From Acrocarpospora pleiomorpha (GTDB lineage Bacteria > Actinomycetota > Actinomycetes > Streptosporangiales > Streptosporangiaceae), in contig NZ_BLAF01000045.1 of the NCBI RefSeq assembly GCF_009687885.1, positions 17,010-81,009 of the forward strand: a DNA stretch of 64,000 bases. Reading direction: 5' to 3'. Made by a program: the position numbers and the translations under genes. Below the pieces are notes generated by a model, which worked only from the letters and a program-made list of their open reading frames with translations, searched no databases and was not told where the DNA came from. The first letter of the stretch is position 1; every line of letters begins with the position of its first letter. Positions 34,771 to 42,898 of this stretch are shown here, one piece after another.

Positions 34771-35379
34771 GGCCAGCACCGCCTCGACCGCTGGACGGAT
34801 CACTGGCATCGCGTTGAGTTTCTCGGCCATATCTTGAAGGTCATTGACCGCGGAACCACCGCGGGTGCGTAGATACCGGCCGAGCGCGGAGAGCGCCAGG
34901 CTCTCTCCGATCAGATGGCGATGCCGCATCGCGTCGACCACACTCCGAGGGGCGCTGTACACGGGAATCTTTTCTCCGGGGGCGGCTTGGAACTCTTCGC
35001 GGCCGAGGTCGAAGGTGCCGGCCGCGTACTGGGACACCACAACAGGGGGATAGGAAATCGATGGGCGATGACTGCCGCGGGCCACAGCGATGTGGACAGC
35101 GGAAGGTATGTCGTCGATGAGCTCGTGAAGTACAAGGGCCGACTCCCCGCAGATGATCGCGCGGGGTACCCGCGTGCACACGGCAAGCAGATCAAGGTGG
35201 GCGGTTTCGGGAGCATCCGCTTGGCGGTAGACCCCTCGCGACAGCTCATCGAGCCTTCCACCAGCTACCAGCAGGGCAAGGCTGCGGGAGGAGACTCCAG
35301 CACGATGCGCTTGGGCAGCGGTAAACGTGGGCGGCAACGCCGCCAACCGTTCAAACGCCCGATCCTCCCCTGGCCCCAT
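34702..35379 (-). CDS. abiEi: AbiEi-family type IV antitoxin / transcriptional repressor
   Basis: Apparently open AbiEi protein (225 residues). It has an N-terminal winged helix (FTAAQAHRAGVSSRSLALLV) and a C-terminal antitoxin domain with IICGESALVLHEL and VYSAPRSVVDAMRHRH. AbiEi proteins repress their own promoter by binding inverted repeats, and neutralise AbiEii. An 11-base inverted repeat lies directly upstream. The last residues (about from NITGSGSPWPP) read into the frame-shifted toxin remnant and may not be original. With the toxin gene broken, this is an orphan antitoxin. Confidence 0.85.
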   Translation of the reverse strand: MGPGEDRAFERLAALPPTFTAAQAHRAGVSSRSLALLVAGGRLDELSRGVYRQADAPETAHLDLLAVCTRVPRAIICGESALVLHELIDDIPSAVHIAVARGSHRPSISYPPVVVSQYAAGTFDLGREEFQAAPGEKIPVYSAPRSVVDAMRHRHLIGESLALSALGRYLRTRGGSAVNDLQDMAEKLNAMPVIRPAVEAVLAYARTMNITGSGSPWPPTLPVPG

Positions 35380-35384
35380 GCATC

Positions 35385-35421
35385 AAATCCTACCCATCGA
35401 CCTAGGTGAGGGGTAGGATTT
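35385..35421. promoter_or_regulatory. Inverted repeat operator upstream of abiEi
   Basis: Arms AAATCCTACCC and GGGTAGGATTT (perfect 11 bases) around a 15-base centre, ending five bases before the antitoxin ATG. Paired repeats in this position are the known binding sites for AbiEi autorepression. Confidence 0.75.
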
Positions 35422-35557
35422 AATACATCAAGAAGTACGCTCTATTGGATGAAGAGCGGCCAGTGGCCGAACAGTGGGTGCCATCACATTCTGTGCGACT
35501 GAGCGGTTTGCGGCGCCGTCGACGCACCGCCCGGCGAGCTGGGCGAAGCGGGGAGGA

Positions 35558-35685
35558 GGGGCTATCCCCGCGTGCGGGGAGCACCCTTCTGTGCCGACAA
35601 GGGCCTGGACCAGCGCAGGGAGCACGACACGACGCCGCCGGCCGCGTCCATGTACAAGGACCATCCCCGCGTGCGCGGGGAGCAC
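35558..35685 (+). CRISPR. Decayed type I-E CRISPR array, right remnant
   Basis: Three repeat copies of the same type as the left remnant. Copy 35558-35584 lacks two bases of the stem. Copy about 35607-35625 has an internal deletion (GGACCA joined to GCGCAGGGAGCAC). Copy 35657-35685 is full length with one change at its first base. The intervals between copies are about 22 and 31 bases. The surrounding 395-base gap (35422-35816) contains no convincing gene. Repeats here and at 34.1-34.3 kb face the same way, with the AbiE locus between them. Confidence 0.83.
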
Positions 35686-35816
35686 ACTCGCTGACCTGCA
35701 CATTTAGTTGCAGTAATGGTGGGTTTTGAGCACTTTCAAGGAATTGGACATTTCGGACGCAGCTAATCGCCTTGGTGGAATATGTCGGTGGTTGGATTGG
35801 ATTCAGGCGAGATGCT

Positions 35817-36164
35817 CTACGGCTCGAAGGCGACCAACCGGATGATGACGTACCCATCCCCGTCGGCAACCGGCGGGAACGTCGTGCCCGGGACGGCCTT
35901 GAAGATTTCGGGATGTTCGTCGCGGGTGACCACGCCGAACATGTCGCCGGGGATCGTCATGCCGAGCGAGTCTGCGCGCTTGGCGGCCGCGTAGAAGCTT
36001 CCGCCCGTCTCCAGTTCGGCCCCGATCGACGCCGCCGCCCACTCGTCGGCAAGCCGGATGAAGGCCACCCGAGCCCGCTCGGGCTGGGCGGTCTGAGCGG
36101 TGAGGTAGTCCTCGATCTCCCAGATGAGCAGCTCGCCGAGGTATTCAGGGGTGTCTCTCCACAT
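35817..36164 (-). CDS. Hypothetical protein (115 aa)
   Basis: Unrecognised small soluble protein starting WRDTPEYLGELLIWEIEDYL, with a GGSFYAAAKRADSLG stretch and ending GYVIIRLVAFEP. A frame extension upstream to 36263 exists, but its sequence is low in coding character. It lies between the CRISPR remnant and the divergent transhydrogenase gene. No domain, membrane segment or partner was identified. Confidence 0.55.
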   Translation of the reverse strand: MWRDTPEYLGELLIWEIEDYLTAQTAQPERARVAFIRLADEWAAASIGAELETGGSFYAAAKRADSLGMTIPGDMFGVVTRDEHPEIFKAVPGTTFPPVADGDGYVIIRLVAFEP

Positions 36165-36309
36165 AGCTGGGATCTTTCCGGTACGCGCTTGACGATTGCT
36201 TGTCCCTCGATTGCACCCGCCGGATATTTCCAACGAAGTAGCCATCAACTCACGAATCGTCATTCGTCAGGTGAAGGGCGGTCAGGGTCTTCACCCTACT
36301 GCGCTCACG

Positions 36310-36330
36310 GCTCACACTTGCGGTGTGAGC
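36310..36330 (+). promoter_or_regulatory. Hairpin enclosing the transhydrogenase start codon
   Basis: Perfect eight-base stem GCTCACAC/GTGTGAGC with a five-base loop. The right arm contains the GTG start of the next gene. No Shine-Dalgarno sequence is visible. It may hide the start codon in the mRNA or serve as a DNA operator. Confidence 0.45.
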
Positions 36331-37728
36331 GACTTTGATGTGCTTGTACTCGGCTCCGGACCCGGTGGGCAGAAGGCCGCGATCGCCGCGGCCAAGCTGG
36401 AACGCCGGGTGGCGATCGTCGAACGACGGAACATGATCGGGGGAGTGTGCATCAACACTGGCACGATCCCCTCCAAGACCATGCGCGAGGCCGTGCTCTA
36501 TCTGACCGGCCTCAGCCAGCGCGAGATGTACGGCCGCAACTACCGAGTCAAAGAAGAGATCACCATCGCCGACCTGACAGCCAGGACCCAGCACGTGGTC
36601 GGCCGCGAGGTCGAGGTGATCCGCAACCAATTGTCCCGCAACCACGTCACCGTACTCACCGGATCAGGGCATTTCGTGGACCCGCACACGATCGCGGTGA
36701 TCGACGACCACAACCGGGAGACGAAGGTCACCGCCGATAAGATCATCATTGCCACCGGCACCCGTCCGGCCCGCCCGGACACGGTGGAGTTCGACGGCAA
36801 CACGATCATCGACTCGGACGGCATCCTGCAATTGGAGCACGTGCCGGACTCGATGGTCGTGGTCGGCGCGGGCGTGATCGGCATCGAGTACGCTTCCATG
36901 TTCGCCGCCCTCGGCACCAAAGTCACCGTGGTCGAACGGCGCGACCGCATGCTGGAGTTCTGCGACCTTGAGGTGATAGAGGCGCTCAAATACCACCTGC
37001 GCGACCTCGCGGTCACCTTCCGCTTCGGCGAGACCGTGGCCGCTGTGGAACGCCGCGAGCGGGGGGCGCTGACGATCCTGGAGAGCGGCAAGAAGATCCC
37101 CGCCTCGACCGTCATGTATTCGGCCGGCCGCCAGGGCATGACCGAGAACCTCGCCCTCCAGACCGCCGGCCTGGCCGCCGACGGGCGCGGCCGGATCACC
37201 GTCGACGAGTTCTACCGCACCTCCGTCAAGCACATCTACGCCGTCGGCGACGTCATCGGCTTCCCCGCCCTGGCCGCCACCTCGATGGAACAGGGCAGGC
37301 TGGCCGCCTACCACGCCTGCGACGAGCCGGTGAACGCGATGAACCTGCTCCAGCCGATCGGCATCTACACCATCCCCGAAATCAGCTTCGTCGGCCGCAC
37401 CGAGGACGAGCTCACCGACGCCAGCATCCCCTTCGAGGTCGGCATCTCCCGCTACCGCGAACTCGCCCGCGGCCAGATCATCGGCGACACGTACGGCATG
37501 CTCAAACTCCTGGTCTCCGCCGAGGACCGCTCCCTCCTGGGCGTCCACGTCTTCGGCACCGGCGCCACCGAACTCATCCACATCGGCCAGGCTGTCATGG
37601 GCTGCGGCGGCACCATCGACTATCTCGTCGACGCGGTCTTCAACTACCCCACCCTCGCCGAGTCCTACAAGGTCGCCGCCCTCGACGCCATGAACAAACT
37701 CCGCCGAGTAGCCCGCTTCGCCGACTGA
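36325..37728 (+). CDS. sthA: Soluble Si-specific NAD(P)+ transhydrogenase
   Basis: Cytoplasmic FAD enzyme (467 residues) that transfers hydride between NADPH and NAD+. The FAD-binding GSGPGGQKAA lies near residue 11 and the NAD(P) site VVVGAGVIGIEYASMF near 190. The disulfide region reads GGVCINTGTIPSKT, with Thr47 where lipoamide dehydrogenases have the second redox Cys. That substitution separates SthA from dihydrolipoamide dehydrogenase. The length matches the family when the GTG at 36325 is used. There is no ribosome site, so it may be leaderless or poorly translated. It ends 45 bases from the convergent sugar permease gene. Confidence 0.93.
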   Translation: MSDFDVLVLGSGPGGQKAAIAAAKLERRVAIVERRNMIGGVCINTGTIPSKTMREAVLYLTGLSQREMYGRNYRVKEEITIADLTARTQHVVGREVEVIRNQLSRNHVTVLTGSGHFVDPHTIAVIDDHNRETKVTADKIIIATGTRPARPDTVEFDGNTIIDSDGILQLEHVPDSMVVVGAGVIGIEYASMFAALGTKVTVVERRDRMLEFCDLEVIEALKYHLRDLAVTFRFGETVAAVERRERGALTILESGKKIPASTVMYSAGRQGMTENLALQTAGLAADGRGRITVDEFYRTSVKHIYAVGDVIGFPALAATSMEQGRLAAYHACDEPVNAMNLLQPIGIYTIPEISFVGRTEDELTDASIPFEVGISRYRELARGQIIGDTYGMLKLLVSAEDRSLLGVHVFGTGATELIHIGQAVMGCGGTIDYLVDAVFNYPTLAESYKVAALDAMNKLRRVARFAD

Positions 37729-37773
37729 CGACTGATCGAAGTCAATGACACCTATGCGGAAGGCTTCCAAAAG

Positions 37774-38670
37774 CTAGCCCTTCACCGCGCCGATGATGAC
37801 CCCCTTCGTGAAGTGTTTCTGGACGAAGGGGTAGATGATCAAAACGGGCACCAGGGCGACCACGATGATGGCCATTTTGATGGCCAGGTTGGGGGGAAGG
37901 GCGCCGGCGGCGGAGTCGTACGTGCGGGTGTTGGGGACCAGGTCCATGCCCTGTTGCACGTACTGGCGGAGGATGAGCTGGAGCGGCCATTTGGAATTGT
38001 CGTTGATATAGAGGACGGCGTTGAAGAACGCGTTCCAGTAGCCGACGGCGTAGAAGAGGCCGATGACGGCGGTGACGCCTTTGGACATGGGGAGGACGAT
38101 GCGGCCCAGGATGCGGAAGTCGCCGGCGCCGTCGATGCGGGCGCTGTCGATGACCTCGCCGGGGATGTTCATGAAGAAGGCACGCATCACGACCAGATTG
38201 AAGGCGCTGATCGCGGACGGCAGGATCAGCGACCAGTAACTGTCGATCAGGCCGAGCTCCCGGACCATCAGGTAGGCGGGGATCATGCCGGGGGTGAACA
38301 GGAAGGTCAGCAGGAACAGGAACAGCAGCGGGCGGTGGAACAGCGAATTGGTGCGGGACAGGCCGTAGGCGGCCAGGATGGTGAGGCCCAGGCTGACGGC
38401 GGTGCCGACGACGGTGACGCCGGTGCTGACCAGGACGGCGCGGGTGACGACGCCGCCGCCGAAGAGCTCGCGGTAGGCGTCCAGGGACAGGTCGGTGGGC
38501 AGGGTCACCAGGCCGCCGGCAGCGGTGACGGCTGAGGCGGTGGACAGGCTGGTGAGGATCACCACGTAGATCGGGTAGATCATGACCAGCACGATGACGG
38601 TGAGCGTGAAGCCTTTGAGCGTCAGCCCGAAGAGGGTGGGCCGCTCCTGCCAGGTCGGTCGGTTATTCAT
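37774..38670 (-). CDS. Carbohydrate ABC transporter permease, YtcP/LplC type
   Basis: Membrane subunit of the third CUT1 importer (298 residues). It has an N-terminal helix VIVLVMIYPIYVVILTSL, EAA-like loop DSARIDGAGDFRILGRIVLP and the C-terminus FVQKHFTKGVIIGAVKG, which is typical of the LplC/YtcP group. Its ATG overlaps the stop of the partner permease (ATGA). The group usually carries complex oligosaccharides or uronides. Here beta-glycosides are likely from the nearby GH3 and GH1 genes. Confidence 0.93.
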   Translation of the reverse strand: MNNRPTWQERPTLFGLTLKGFTLTVIVLVMIYPIYVVILTSLSTASAVTAAGGLVTLPTDLSLDAYRELFGGGVVTRAVLVSTGVTVVGTAVSLGLTILAAYGLSRTNSLFHRPLLFLFLLTFLFTPGMIPAYLMVRELGLIDSYWSLILPSAISAFNLVVMRAFFMNIPGEVIDSARIDGAGDFRILGRIVLPMSKGVTAVIGLFYAVGYWNAFFNAVLYINDNSKWPLQLILRQYVQQGMDLVPNTRTYDSAAGALPPNLAIKMAIIVVALVPVLIIYPFVQKHFTKGVIIGAVKG

Positions 38671-39668
38671 GATCGTTTGTAGATTCCCTGTTCGCCGAAC
38701 CTGTGCGCCACCTTGTTGGCGATCACGATGAGGATGAGGCCGACGACGCCCTTGAACAGGCCCGCTGCGGCGCCGTAGCTCCACGCGCCGGTCATCAGGG
38801 TGCGCCAGTAGACGAAGGTGTCGAGCACTTCGGCCGCGTGCGAGCCGACCGCGTCGCGTTGCAGGAAGAACTGCTCGAAGCCGACGTTGAGCGCGTCGCC
38901 GAGGCGCAGGATGAGCAGCAGCAGGATGACGGGGCGCAGCCCGGGCAGGGTGATGTGCCACATGCGCCGCCACCGGGACGCGCCGTCGACGGCGGCGGCT
39001 TCGTAGAGGTTCTGGTTGATGGCGGCCAGCGCGGCCAGGAAGATGATCGTCCCCCAGCCCGCGTCCTTCCAGACCGACTCGGCGGTGACCAGGACGATGA
39101 ACGCGTCCGGGTTGGTCATGATGTCCCAGGGTTCGTGCCCGTGCTGCCGCAGCGTCTGGGCGAGCAGTCCGGCGCCGCCGAGGATCTGCTGGAAGAGGCT
39201 GACCACCAGTACCCAGGAGAAGAAGTGCGGCATGTAGACGATGCCCTGGATGAACAGGCGCAGCTTCCGGGAGAGCACGCTGTCCAGCAGGATCGCCAGC
39301 GCGATCGGGATGGGGAAGTAGAAGATCAGCTGGAATGTGGTGATCGTGACCGTGTTGCGGAGGGCCTGCCAGAACTCGGGGTCGGACAGCAGCCACTGGA
39401 AGTTGTACAGACCCACCCAGGGGCTGCCGCTGATCCCGTCGTACGGGGTGTAGTCCTGGAAGGCGATGACGTTGCCCAGGGTCGGCACGTAGTGGAAGAC
39501 CAGCACGAGGCCGACCGCTGGGAGCGTCATCACCAGGAGCTGCCAGTCCCGCCGCAGCCGCGCGAGGAAGGGCATCTTGCGGCGAGGGCCGGGGCCGGCG
39601 GGTGAGGTCAGGTCACCCGCCGGTCCCGAGTCTGTACGGCTCCGCGAGCGGCTCCTAAGCACGGCCAT
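38667..39668 (-). CDS. Carbohydrate ABC transporter permease, YteP/LplB type
   Basis: Partner permease (333 residues) with a basic N-terminal extension and first helix LLVMTLPAVGLVLVFHYVP. The EAA loop is EAAAVDGASRWRRMWHITLP and the C-terminus GEQGIYKRS is characteristic of LplB/YteP proteins. Its start lies inside the last codons of the binding-protein gene (14-base overlap), so the three importer genes form one transcript. Confidence 0.93.
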   Translation of the reverse strand: MAVLRSRSRSRTDSGPAGDLTSPAGPGPRRKMPFLARLRRDWQLLVMTLPAVGLVLVFHYVPTLGNVIAFQDYTPYDGISGSPWVGLYNFQWLLSDPEFWQALRNTVTITTFQLIFYFPIPIALAILLDSVLSRKLRLFIQGIVYMPHFFSWVLVVSLFQQILGGAGLLAQTLRQHGHEPWDIMTNPDAFIVLVTAESVWKDAGWGTIIFLAALAAINQNLYEAAAVDGASRWRRMWHITLPGLRPVILLLLILRLGDALNVGFEQFFLQRDAVGSHAAEVLDTFVYWRTLMTGAWSYGAAAGLFKGVVGLILIVIANKVAHRFGEQGIYKRS

Positions 39669-41301
39669 TGTCGGTGAGGACCTTCTGGTAGAACTCGCGG
39701 CCCGCGTCGCCGCCGCCCTTGCGCCACTCGTCGATCGCCTGGGACAGCGTGCTGACGTCGCGGCGGCCCCGGATGATGTCGGTCACCTTGTCCTCGAAGG
39801 GTTTCACCGCGGCGGTGAAGTCGCCGGGCTCCTGCACCCGGATGCCGTCGAACGGGTCCTGGTGCCGGACCTGCACGGCCGAGTTCCACCAGGTGGTGGC
39901 GGCCTGCACGTAGTTCGGGTGGGCCTGCGACTCGAAGATCGGGTCGATCCGCCCGCCGAGCCAGACGTAGCTGCCGACGATCTCCTTGGGGCCGAGCTCG
40001 GTCTGCTGCGGCGCGCCGCTCGCGTCGCGGGTGAAGTGTTTGCCCTCGACGCCGTTGTTGAACAGCAGCTGCTCCTGGGTGCCGAAGGGGGAGGAGAAGT
40101 AGTTGAACAGCCCGAGCAGCTCCTCGATTTTCTCCTTGGGGGTGCCCTTCTTGATGAAGGTGTAGCTCGGGTCCTGGTTGACCCGGTATTCGGGCTTCCC
40201 GCCGTCCCCGCCGAAGATCGGGAGGGGTTCCATCCAGAAGCCGGGGTCCTCCTTGGACATCTGGATCAGCGTCTCGGCCCAGAAGCTGAAGCCGTCCGAA
40301 GCCACCAGGATCTGGCCGGACTTGAACAGCTCCTTGGCGTCGGCGGCCTGCTTGGCGGACAGCACGTTGGGGTGCACCAGACCGTTGTCGACGACCTTGC
40401 GCATCCACGCGACCGTGGCCTCGTACTCCGGCGTCTCGTACGCGTGGACGAGCTTGCCGCCCTCCTTGCGCCACTTGCGCGGCACCCGGAAGATCTCGCG
40501 CATGATCTCGAAGATGTCGCTGAATGCCCAGCGCTTCTCCTTGGCGTCGGTGATCTGCTTGCCCATCTCGAACAGCTCGTCGGCGGACTTGGGGGCGCCC
40601 AGGCCGAACTTGTCCCAGAGGTCCTTGCGGTGGAAGAGCACCAGGCCGAACATGGGCGTCGGCCAGGCGGGAACCGCCTTGAGCTTGCCGCCGAAGACCG
40701 AGTACTGCCAGGCCAGTGTGGGAATCGCGGCCAGCGCCGGATATTTCGACGAAATATCGCCCGCCAGGTACGGCGTGAGGTCCTCGAACAGCCCGTCCAC
40801 GGCCTTGGAGTAGTCCGGCACGGCGGTGAGCGCCCACCCGGGCACGGTGGTCACGTCCGCGACGTCGCCTCCGGCCAGCAGGGTGGGCAGCTTCTCGTGG
40901 ATGGTCATGCCGTCGAGGTAGTTGAAGTCGATGGTGGCGCCGATGTCGGTGTTGACGGCGTCGTAGTAGGAGTTGCTGCCCAGCGGCGGCGGCAAGGGGC
41001 TCCAGGTCGGCACCATGACCTTGTAGGTGCCGCCCTTGCCGGGCTTGGCGGTGATCGAGTCCACGAGCGTGGCCGGATACTTGAGGAAGCCGTCCCGGCC
41101 GAAGCCCGGCACGCTGCTGGTGATGTCGGGCTTGACGAGCTGGAGCGGGACGTACTTGGGGACCAGGGCGGTGAGCTTGTCCATGGCCGCGGCGGTGGCC
41201 TTGGCCGCGCCCGGCTTGGGCCCGGAGGGGGCCGCGCAGGCGGATAGGGCGGTAAGGGCGACGAGCCCTAAGAACCCGCGCCTGGTGGGGGATTGCGTCA
41301 C
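39655..41301 (-). CDS. Sugar-binding lipoprotein, LplA/YtcQ type, with Tat-like signal
   Basis: Large extracellular solute-binding protein (548 residues), the usual size for LplA-type binders. The signal peptide begins TQSPTRRGFLGLVALTALSA. The RRGFL motif suggests Tat export, and the LSAC lipobox suggests lipid anchoring. The GTG start is chosen for the GGAAGGGAG ribosome site seven bases upstream. The frame stays open further upstream without a better start. It is the first gene of the importer operon, divergent from the ROK regulator, with a candidate ROK operator 70-96 bases before the start. Confidence 0.92.
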   Translation of the reverse strand: MTQSPTRRGFLGLVALTALSACAAPSGPKPGAAKATAAAMDKLTALVPKYVPLQLVKPDITSSVPGFGRDGFLKYPATLVDSITAKPGKGGTYKVMVPTWSPLPPPLGSNSYYDAVNTDIGATIDFNYLDGMTIHEKLPTLLAGGDVADVTTVPGWALTAVPDYSKAVDGLFEDLTPYLAGDISSKYPALAAIPTLAWQYSVFGGKLKAVPAWPTPMFGLVLFHRKDLWDKFGLGAPKSADELFEMGKQITDAKEKRWAFSDIFEIMREIFRVPRKWRKEGGKLVHAYETPEYEATVAWMRKVVDNGLVHPNVLSAKQAADAKELFKSGQILVASDGFSFWAETLIQMSKEDPGFWMEPLPIFGGDGGKPEYRVNQDPSYTFIKKGTPKEKIEELLGLFNYFSSPFGTQEQLLFNNGVEGKHFTRDASGAPQQTELGPKEIVGSYVWLGGRIDPIFESQAHPNYVQAATTWWNSAVQVRHQDPFDGIRVQEPGDFTAAVKPFEDKVTDIIRGRRDVSTLSQAIDEWRKGGGDAGREFYQKVLTDNGRA

Positions 41302-41370
41302 GACGCGCTCCCTTCCTTTAGGTTCGTACGTGCGAAGAGGGGTGTTGGAGAACGACATCCACGCGATAGA

Positions 41371-41397
41371 GTTAGTTCGTCTTTCGACCAAACAAAT
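41371..41397 (-). promoter_or_regulatory. Candidate ROK operator between importer and regulator
   Basis: Dyad read on the minus strand as TTTGTT-N13-AACTAA. It matches the block upstream of the GH31 operon at 18 of 27 positions and has the same orientation towards the gene it precedes. Position in a divergent gap beside a ROK gene favours autoregulation. The remainder of the 228-base gap shows only the two ribosome sites. Confidence 0.55.
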
Positions 41398-41529
41398 TAG
41401 TCCAGGGTTGCGGTTACCACAAGGTTTCGCTCCCGGCGGGACCCTCGGGACCCGATCACAGATTGATGACAGAGGCCGGATCGGGGGCACATGAGGCATG
41501 ATGAGCCCGAGCAGGAACGGGGCTGACTT

Positions 41530-42741
41530 TTGATCACACCGCAGACATCGCACCACGGGCCTCAGCCGGCCGACTTCACCGACGTCCGCGCCACCAACCT
41601 GGCCGTCGTCCTGCGGTTCGTCCGCGAGAACTCACCCTGTTCCCGCGCGGACATCGCCGCCTCCACCGGCCTGAACAAGGCTACGGTCTCCAGCCTGGTG
41701 GCCGACCTGATCGACCGGCGCCTGCTGCGCGAGACCGGCCTCACCGAGAACCGGGTGGGCCGCCCGGCGACCATGCTGGTGCTGGACGGCTCGCCGTACG
41801 CGGCGATCGGCATCGAGGTCAACGTGGACTACCTGACGGCGGTCGCGGTCGACCTGAAGGGCGAGGAGCTGCTGTCCTGGCGCCGATCCTTCTCGGGAGG
41901 CACGGCTTCCGCGGGCCAGGCGGTGGCCGGAATCGCCGCCATCGCGCGCCGCGTGGTGAGCCGGATGGCGAAGGAGGCCCGCCAGGTGCTCGGCCTCACG
42001 GTCGCGGTGCCGGGCCTGGTGGACGTGAACGGTTCAGTGCGGCTCGCGCCGAACCTCGGCTGGCGCGACGTCGATCTGTGCGGCGACCTGACCAAGGCGA
42101 TGCGCGATCCGGGCTTTCCGGTCATGGTCGACAACGACGCCAACCTGGGCGCGCTGGCGGAGCTCCGCTTCGGCCCGCACGGCGGCGTGAGCAACCTGGT
42201 CTACCTGACCGGCGAGGTCGGCGTGGGCGCGGGCGTGATCATGGACGGGCGGCTGCGGCGGGGCGGCCAGGGCTACACCGGGGAGATCGGGCACATCGAG
42301 ATCGACCCGGCGGGACCGCTCTGCCAGTGCGGCCGGCACGGCTGCCTGGAGGCCATGGCCGGGATCGGGGCGATCCTCGCGCCAGGGGTGTCGCCGTCGG
42401 AGCTGGAACCCGAGCTCGACGAGGTGCTTCGGCGGGCCCGCGCGGGCGACGCCGAGATCCTCGCCCTGCTCGACTCGGTCGGCCACAATCTCGGCAAGGG
42501 CGTGGCGATCGTGGCGAACACCCTGAATCCCGAGGTCATCGTGCTCGGGGGATATTTCGTGACGCTGGCGCCCTGGGTGCACAAGCGCGCGGAGGAGGAG
42601 ATGTTCCGCCGCTCGATCGCGCCCGGAGGCGGCGGCTGCCGCCTGGTCGTCTCCACCCTCGGCCACGGCGCGGGCGCGCTCGGAGCCGCGGCCCGGGTCC
42701 TCGATTCGGTCGACTCGGGACGGTTGCCCGCCCTGACTTAG
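41530..42741 (+). CDS. ROK-family transcriptional regulator (XylR/NagC type)
   Basis: Regulator of 403 residues. The N-terminal winged helix-turn-helix (CSRADIAASTGLNKATVSSL) is followed by a sugar-kinase-like ROK domain. The zinc-binding signature GHIEIDPAGPLCQCGRHGCL is present near residue 255. The TTG start is behind GGAACGGGG. In the ROK domain, VDNDANLGALAE is where kinases keep their catalytic Asp. XylR-type members respond to xylose or glucose and bind AACTAA-type half sites. It lies divergent from the importer, and a matching operator precedes the GH31 operon 30 kb away. Confidence 0.92.
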   Translation: MITPQTSHHGPQPADFTDVRATNLAVVLRFVRENSPCSRADIAASTGLNKATVSSLVADLIDRRLLRETGLTENRVGRPATMLVLDGSPYAAIGIEVNVDYLTAVAVDLKGEELLSWRRSFSGGTASAGQAVAGIAAIARRVVSRMAKEARQVLGLTVAVPGLVDVNGSVRLAPNLGWRDVDLCGDLTKAMRDPGFPVMVDNDANLGALAELRFGPHGGVSNLVYLTGEVGVGAGVIMDGRLRRGGQGYTGEIGHIEIDPAGPLCQCGRHGCLEAMAGIGAILAPGVSPSELEPELDEVLRRARAGDAEILALLDSVGHNLGKGVAIVANTLNPEVIVLGGYFVTLAPWVHKRAEEEMFRRSIAPGGGGCRLVVSTLGHGAGALGAAARVLDSVDSGRLPALT

Positions 42742-42822
42742 CCCCGACAAATGGGTCTTGACCGGAGGTTCGTCAGGCGGGACCCTTCGGTTGTTAGCCC
42801 GATTTCATCTGGGTGAAACCTA

Positions 42823-42876
42823 TCGAAGCGCTTCGAAAGAAGCGCCTTCTTTCGCCCGCCCATCGAAGCGCTTCGA
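42823..42876. promoter_or_regulatory. Twin LacI-type operators with nested inverted repeat upstream of GH3
   Basis: Two identical palindromes TCGAAGCGCTTCGA at 42823-42836 and 42863-42876, exactly 40 bases apart and so on the same DNA face. A third perfect inverted repeat, CGAAAGAAG/CTTCTTTCG with a three-base loop, spans 42834-42854 and shares bases with the first. The central GCGC is typical of LacI-family sites. The LacI gene two positions downstream in this operon is the likely binder, giving autoregulation of GH3-LacI-GH1. Confidence 0.8.
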
Positions 42877-42898
42877 CACATGAGGATGGTGGATCCCA

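Noticed and set aside
36325..37728. Dihydrolipoamide dehydrogenase or mercuric reductase as identity of the flavoprotein
   Set aside because: The second redox cysteine of the CxxxxC pair is a threonine, which fits soluble transhydrogenase instead.
39577..41247. Long plus-strand open frame opposite the third sugar-binding protein
   Set aside because: Antisense to a complete LplA-type lipoprotein with signal peptide and lipobox. No motif of its own.
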